Source of the DNA: Bacteroidota bacterium
GTDB taxonomy: Bacteria > Bacteroidota > Bacteroidia > Cytophagales > Cyclobacteriaceae
Length of the DNA: 8,375 bases
Reading direction: 5' to 3'
NCBI GenBank assembly: GCA_023417955.1
Contig: JAEZDW010000368.1
Coordinates: 1-8,375 of the forward strand
Position 1 is the first letter of the stretch. Each line of letters opens with the position of its first letter. The notes beneath the pieces are model-generated. The model was given only the letters and a program-made list of their open reading frames with translations, did no database searches and had not been told where the DNA came from. This document shows, one piece after another, positions 6,071-8,375 of the stretch. The position numbers were made by a program, and so were the translations under genes.

Positions 6071-7687
6071 ATGCGGTTCTTGATCTTGTTTCTGGGTTTA
6101 TGCTCTATCCAATCCGTCGGAATTTGTCAAAACCGATTGGACAGCCTGATTGGTGTGCTGAAGCATGAAATTGAACGACAGGACGAATACGTCAGTGAAA
6201 AGCAAGCCAGTATCCGTGTGTTGGAGCGGGAACTCAGGTCCCTGCGAAGTAACGACGTCGAAGGTCGTTTTCGGATTCTAAATTCGTTGTATCACGAATA
6301 CAAAACTTTCGTAAATGATTCTGCGTTCAGCTATGCACGACACCTTCTTGAAACGGCGCAGTCTCTTGAAGATCCCGGCAAAATAAGCTACGCGTATGTA
6401 AAGATGGGCTTTACCCTCCTTTCGGCAGGAAGGTTTAAAGAGACGTTCGACATCCTGCGAGCTGTACATGTGGAGGATTTGCAGGATACCTCTAAAGCCG
6501 AATTTTACCGACTTACAGCCAGAGCATATGCTGATCTGATGATTTTCAACAATCATGAGTATTTCATGGGTGAGTACCGCCCGTTCTATCTTGCTTACAT
6601 GGATTCCGCCCTGCATGTATTGCAACCTGGCAGTTATCAATACTACTATTTGACCAATGTTCGAAATCTCCACCTCCAAAATTACGAGGAGGTAATACGC
6701 ACCAGTGCTGAGATGACCAGGCATCATTGGCTAACGTGGCCGCAATACGCTGTCTACCACTACGACCTTGCTGAAGCCTGGCGGCATCTTGGCAATGCGC
6801 AGAAATCCCTTGAGAACCTGGTAATGTCGTCGATATCTGATCTCAGGGGCGGGGTAAAAGAAACTGCAGCGATGTACACCCTTGCCAGGGAACTACATCA
6901 GCGCGGCGACTCCAGGAACGCCTATATCTTTATCCGTCAGGCGTTGAAGGATGCGCAATTCTATGGCGCGCGCCAGAGACAGGTCGAAATAAACTCAATA
7001 CTTCCCGTGATCGCAGCCGATCAATTGAACACAATGGACGAACAACGAAAGCGATGGGCATCATACTCGTTTTTCATTACGATAATTGTCATTCTCGTGG
7101 CTGTCTTCTCTGTTATTATATATAAACAGCTGAAAAAGATTAAAAGAGCAGATGAACAAATCCAGCAGGCAAATCGCAACCTGCAGGCATTCAACGAAAA
7201 ACTGATTGACGCCAATCGCATAAAAGAAGAATACGTCGGTTATTATTTTAACATGACTACCGACTACGTCAATAAAATCGATGTGCTGCGCAAGCAGGTG
7301 CTCAATTTTCTCGTCAATGACAGGAAGAAGGAAGCTATGACGATTTTGGGAAAGTATAATCCGCTGGACGAGCGTGCGCGATTCCTGACAAATTTCGACT
7401 CCGTATTTTTACGGCTCTTCCCGGATTTCGTCCAACAATTCAATAAACTCCTTGATCCCGCAGACCCAATCCTTCCGGAAAATGAAGGTGAATTGAATTC
7501 GGATCTCCGAATATATGCCCTGATTCGGTTGGGAATTCAGGATAACAAGAAAATCAGCGAAATACTCAACCTCTCCGTCAACACCATTTACGCCTACAAA
7601 ACGCGTGTCAAGCACAAATCAATAGTTCCGGATGAATCCTTTCTGGATCGCGTAATGGAAATCAAATCGGTGGAGCAGACCAGCTAG
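6071..7687 (+). CDS. DUF6377-type membrane-bound sensor/LuxR-like regulator
   Basis: A one-protein signalling device. From the ATG at 6071 it has 538 residues. The frame opens at 6032, but the start at 6071 gives a normal signal peptide (MRFLILFLGLCSIQSVGICQ) with probable cleavage before the Gln. Residue numbers below count from 6032. A coiled-coil-like segment covers 36-74, then the family motif LYHEYKTFVNDSAFSYA at 86-102, and TPR-like helical pairs to about 335. A single membrane helix lies at about 345-365 and a second coiled coil at about 367-400. The C-terminal DUF6377 region follows and ends in a LuxR-like helix-turn-helix at about 490-530, where ISEILNLSVNTIYAYKTRVK is the recognition unit. 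The sensor would be periplasmic and the DNA-binding part cytoplasmic. No phosphoacceptor or kinase domain is present. It lies 312 bp before a SusC-like gene in the same direction, which suggests control of that locus. Confidence 0.88.
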   Translation: MRFLILFLGLCSIQSVGICQNRLDSLIGVLKHEIERQDEYVSEKQASIRVLERELRSLRSNDVEGRFRILNSLYHEYKTFVNDSAFSYARHLLETAQSLEDPGKISYAYVKMGFTLLSAGRFKETFDILRAVHVEDLQDTSKAEFYRLTARAYADLMIFNNHEYFMGEYRPFYLAYMDSALHVLQPGSYQYYYLTNVRNLHLQNYEEVIRTSAEMTRHHWLTWPQYAVYHYDLAEAWRHLGNAQKSLENLVMSSISDLRGGVKETAAMYTLARELHQRGDSRNAYIFIRQALKDAQFYGARQRQVEINSILPVIAADQLNTMDEQRKRWASYSFFITIIVILVAVFSVIIYKQLKKIKRADEQIQQANRNLQAFNEKLIDANRIKEEYVGYYFNMTTDYVNKIDVLRKQVLNFLVNDRKKEAMTILGKYNPLDERARFLTNFDSVFLRLFPDFVQQFNKLLDPADPILPENEGELNSDLRIYALIRLGIQDNKKISEILNLSVNTIYAYKTRVKHKSIVPDESFLDRVMEIKSVEQTS

Positions 7688-7999
7688 TTGCCCCGCAATT
7701 TGTCAGTCTTGAAATTGGAAATCGATGTTCAACAGAAGCTGGCTTTTACACCGTACTTGATCATCATTTGCTCCGGCTTTTCATTCCTTTTCGGTACTTC
7801 CTTTCTGTAAAAGGTCTATAATTCTGAAAAAAAGCGGGCGTGCAATCATCTTGCAGCCAACGAGTTAAGAAATCAATGCCTGTGATCGATCTATAATGCG
7901 GCTATTTCCAGCCAGGTATTAACCGTGTCCTTTGGATTTTTGTCAGAAATCGATTGAGATACAATACTCAGCGGTTGCGACACTCAAATCCAAACTTAT
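7688..7999. other. 312-bp intergenic region before the SusC-like gene
   Basis: No gene is apparent. It contains an 8-bp inverted repeat, CTTTTACA (7743-7750) and TGTAAAAG (7806-7813), with a 55-nt loop; three ATCGAT palindromes (7721, 7885 and 7949); and TTTGTCAG twice (7699 and 7939), each followed within about 20 nt by GAAATCGAT. I found no strong terminator for the upstream gene and no exact TAnnTTTG box for the SusC-like gene. The region probably holds that gene's control sites, but none is proven. Confidence 0.4.
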
Positions 8000-8375
8000 A
8001 TGAAGTATCTACTACTGAGATCGGCGTTAGTGGGAAGCCTGCTTTTACTTTTCTCGGCGGCTGAAATTTTGGCAGCCTCCAGGATTCCTGATGCGCAGCA
8101 GAAAATGGCCGTTCAGGGCAAGGTCATCGCGGGAGATGACGGCTCTCCAATCCCCGGTGTTAACATTCTTTTGAAAGGCACGACGACAGGTACCCAGACC
8201 GATGTGAACGGGGAATATTCGCTGGAAGTGCCTTCAGAGACTTCCGTTCTCGTCTTTTCAGCGATTGGGTATTCAACCCAGGAAGTAATGGTAGGGAGCA
8301 AATCCGTTATCGATGTTCGGCTTGAGATTGATATAAAGACGTTGCAGGAACTGGTTGTTGTCGGGTATGGTACCC
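8000..8375 (+). CDS. SusC/RagA-family TonB-dependent outer-membrane receptor (5' part only)
   Basis: The first 125 codons of an outer-membrane importer; full members run to about 1000 residues. A signal peptide covers about 1-26 (MKYLLLRSALVGSLLLLFSA, with AEILAA at the end). A CarboxypepD_reg-like N-terminal domain follows at about 37-111: VQGKVIAGDDGSPIPGVNIL, then LKGTTTGTQTDVNGEYSLEV and LVFSAIGYSTQEV. It ends with LQELVVVGYGT at 115-125, the TonB-box/plug boundary typical of the SusC family. The partner SusD-like lipoprotein would be expected downstream, outside the window. Such pairs import oligosaccharides or peptides with energy from TonB; the substrate cannot be told from this fragment. 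The start is the ATG at 8000. The nearby upstream DUF6377 regulator is a likely controller. Confidence 0.95.
   Translation, partial: MKYLLLRSALVGSLLLLFSAAEILAASRIPDAQQKMAVQGKVIAGDDGSPIPGVNILLKGTTTGTQTDVNGEYSLEVPSETSVLVFSAIGYSTQEVMVGSKSVIDVRLEIDIKTLQELVVVGYGT

Noticed and set aside
6278..6727. Minus-strand frame of 149 codons
   Set aside because: Antisense to the DUF6377-type regulator; no independent support.
7841..7855. TGCAA-N5-TTGCA hairpin as terminator of the DUF6377-type gene
   Set aside because: The stem is short and AT-rich, with no T-run after it.

Overview
The window looks like chromosomal DNA from a Bacteroidota species, probably of the Cytophagales type. Four things point there. 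A SusC/RagA-type TonB-dependent receptor begins at the right edge. It is preceded by a DUF6377-type membrane-bound regulator. The left edge carries an ABC permease with the INYINLTT...RAKEIGVRKV signature common in this phylum. Two good matches to the Bacteroidota -7 promoter box (TAnnTTTG) are present, and Shine-Dalgarno sequences are absent before the starts. No rRNA, tRNA, transposase, integrase or CRISPR array was seen.

Layout. Positions 1-4505, and perhaps up to 4768, form a minus-strand block. In transcription order it holds a possible 69-aa ORF, a four-helix membrane protein of unknown function, a COG1926-type phosphoribosyltransferase, a membrane-anchored J-domain protein, a DUF2200 protein with its own promoter, and a MacB/FtsX-type permease that runs off the left edge. 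Between the phosphoribosyltransferase and the J-domain gene, the gap is almost filled by two copies of a 41-bp repeat built from CTGTG-containing subunits. From 4794 the strands alternate. A DUF4142 lipoprotein (+) and a DoxX-like membrane protein (-) converge on a shared bidirectional terminator. Then come the DUF6377 regulator (+) and, after a 312-bp gap, the start of the SusC-like receptor (+).

How the genes may work together. The clearest functional pair is the DUF6377 regulator and the SusC-like receptor. A periplasmic helical sensor joined through one membrane helix to a cytoplasmic LuxR-like helix-turn-helix, placed just before an outer-membrane importer, suggests local control of uptake of a glycan or other oligomer. 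This is inference from gene order. The middle genes (phosphoribosyltransferase, J-domain protein, DUF4142, DoxX-like) are accessory envelope or stress-type families, and nothing in the sequence ties them into one pathway.

I do not see a clear new defence, mobile or biosynthetic system. The points most worth a second look are the 41-bp repeat, the palindrome at the predicted transcription start of the DUF2200 gene, the inverted repeat before the DUF4142 gene, the acidic run after the lipoprotein cysteine, and the J-domain protein with a predicted extracytoplasmic domain.
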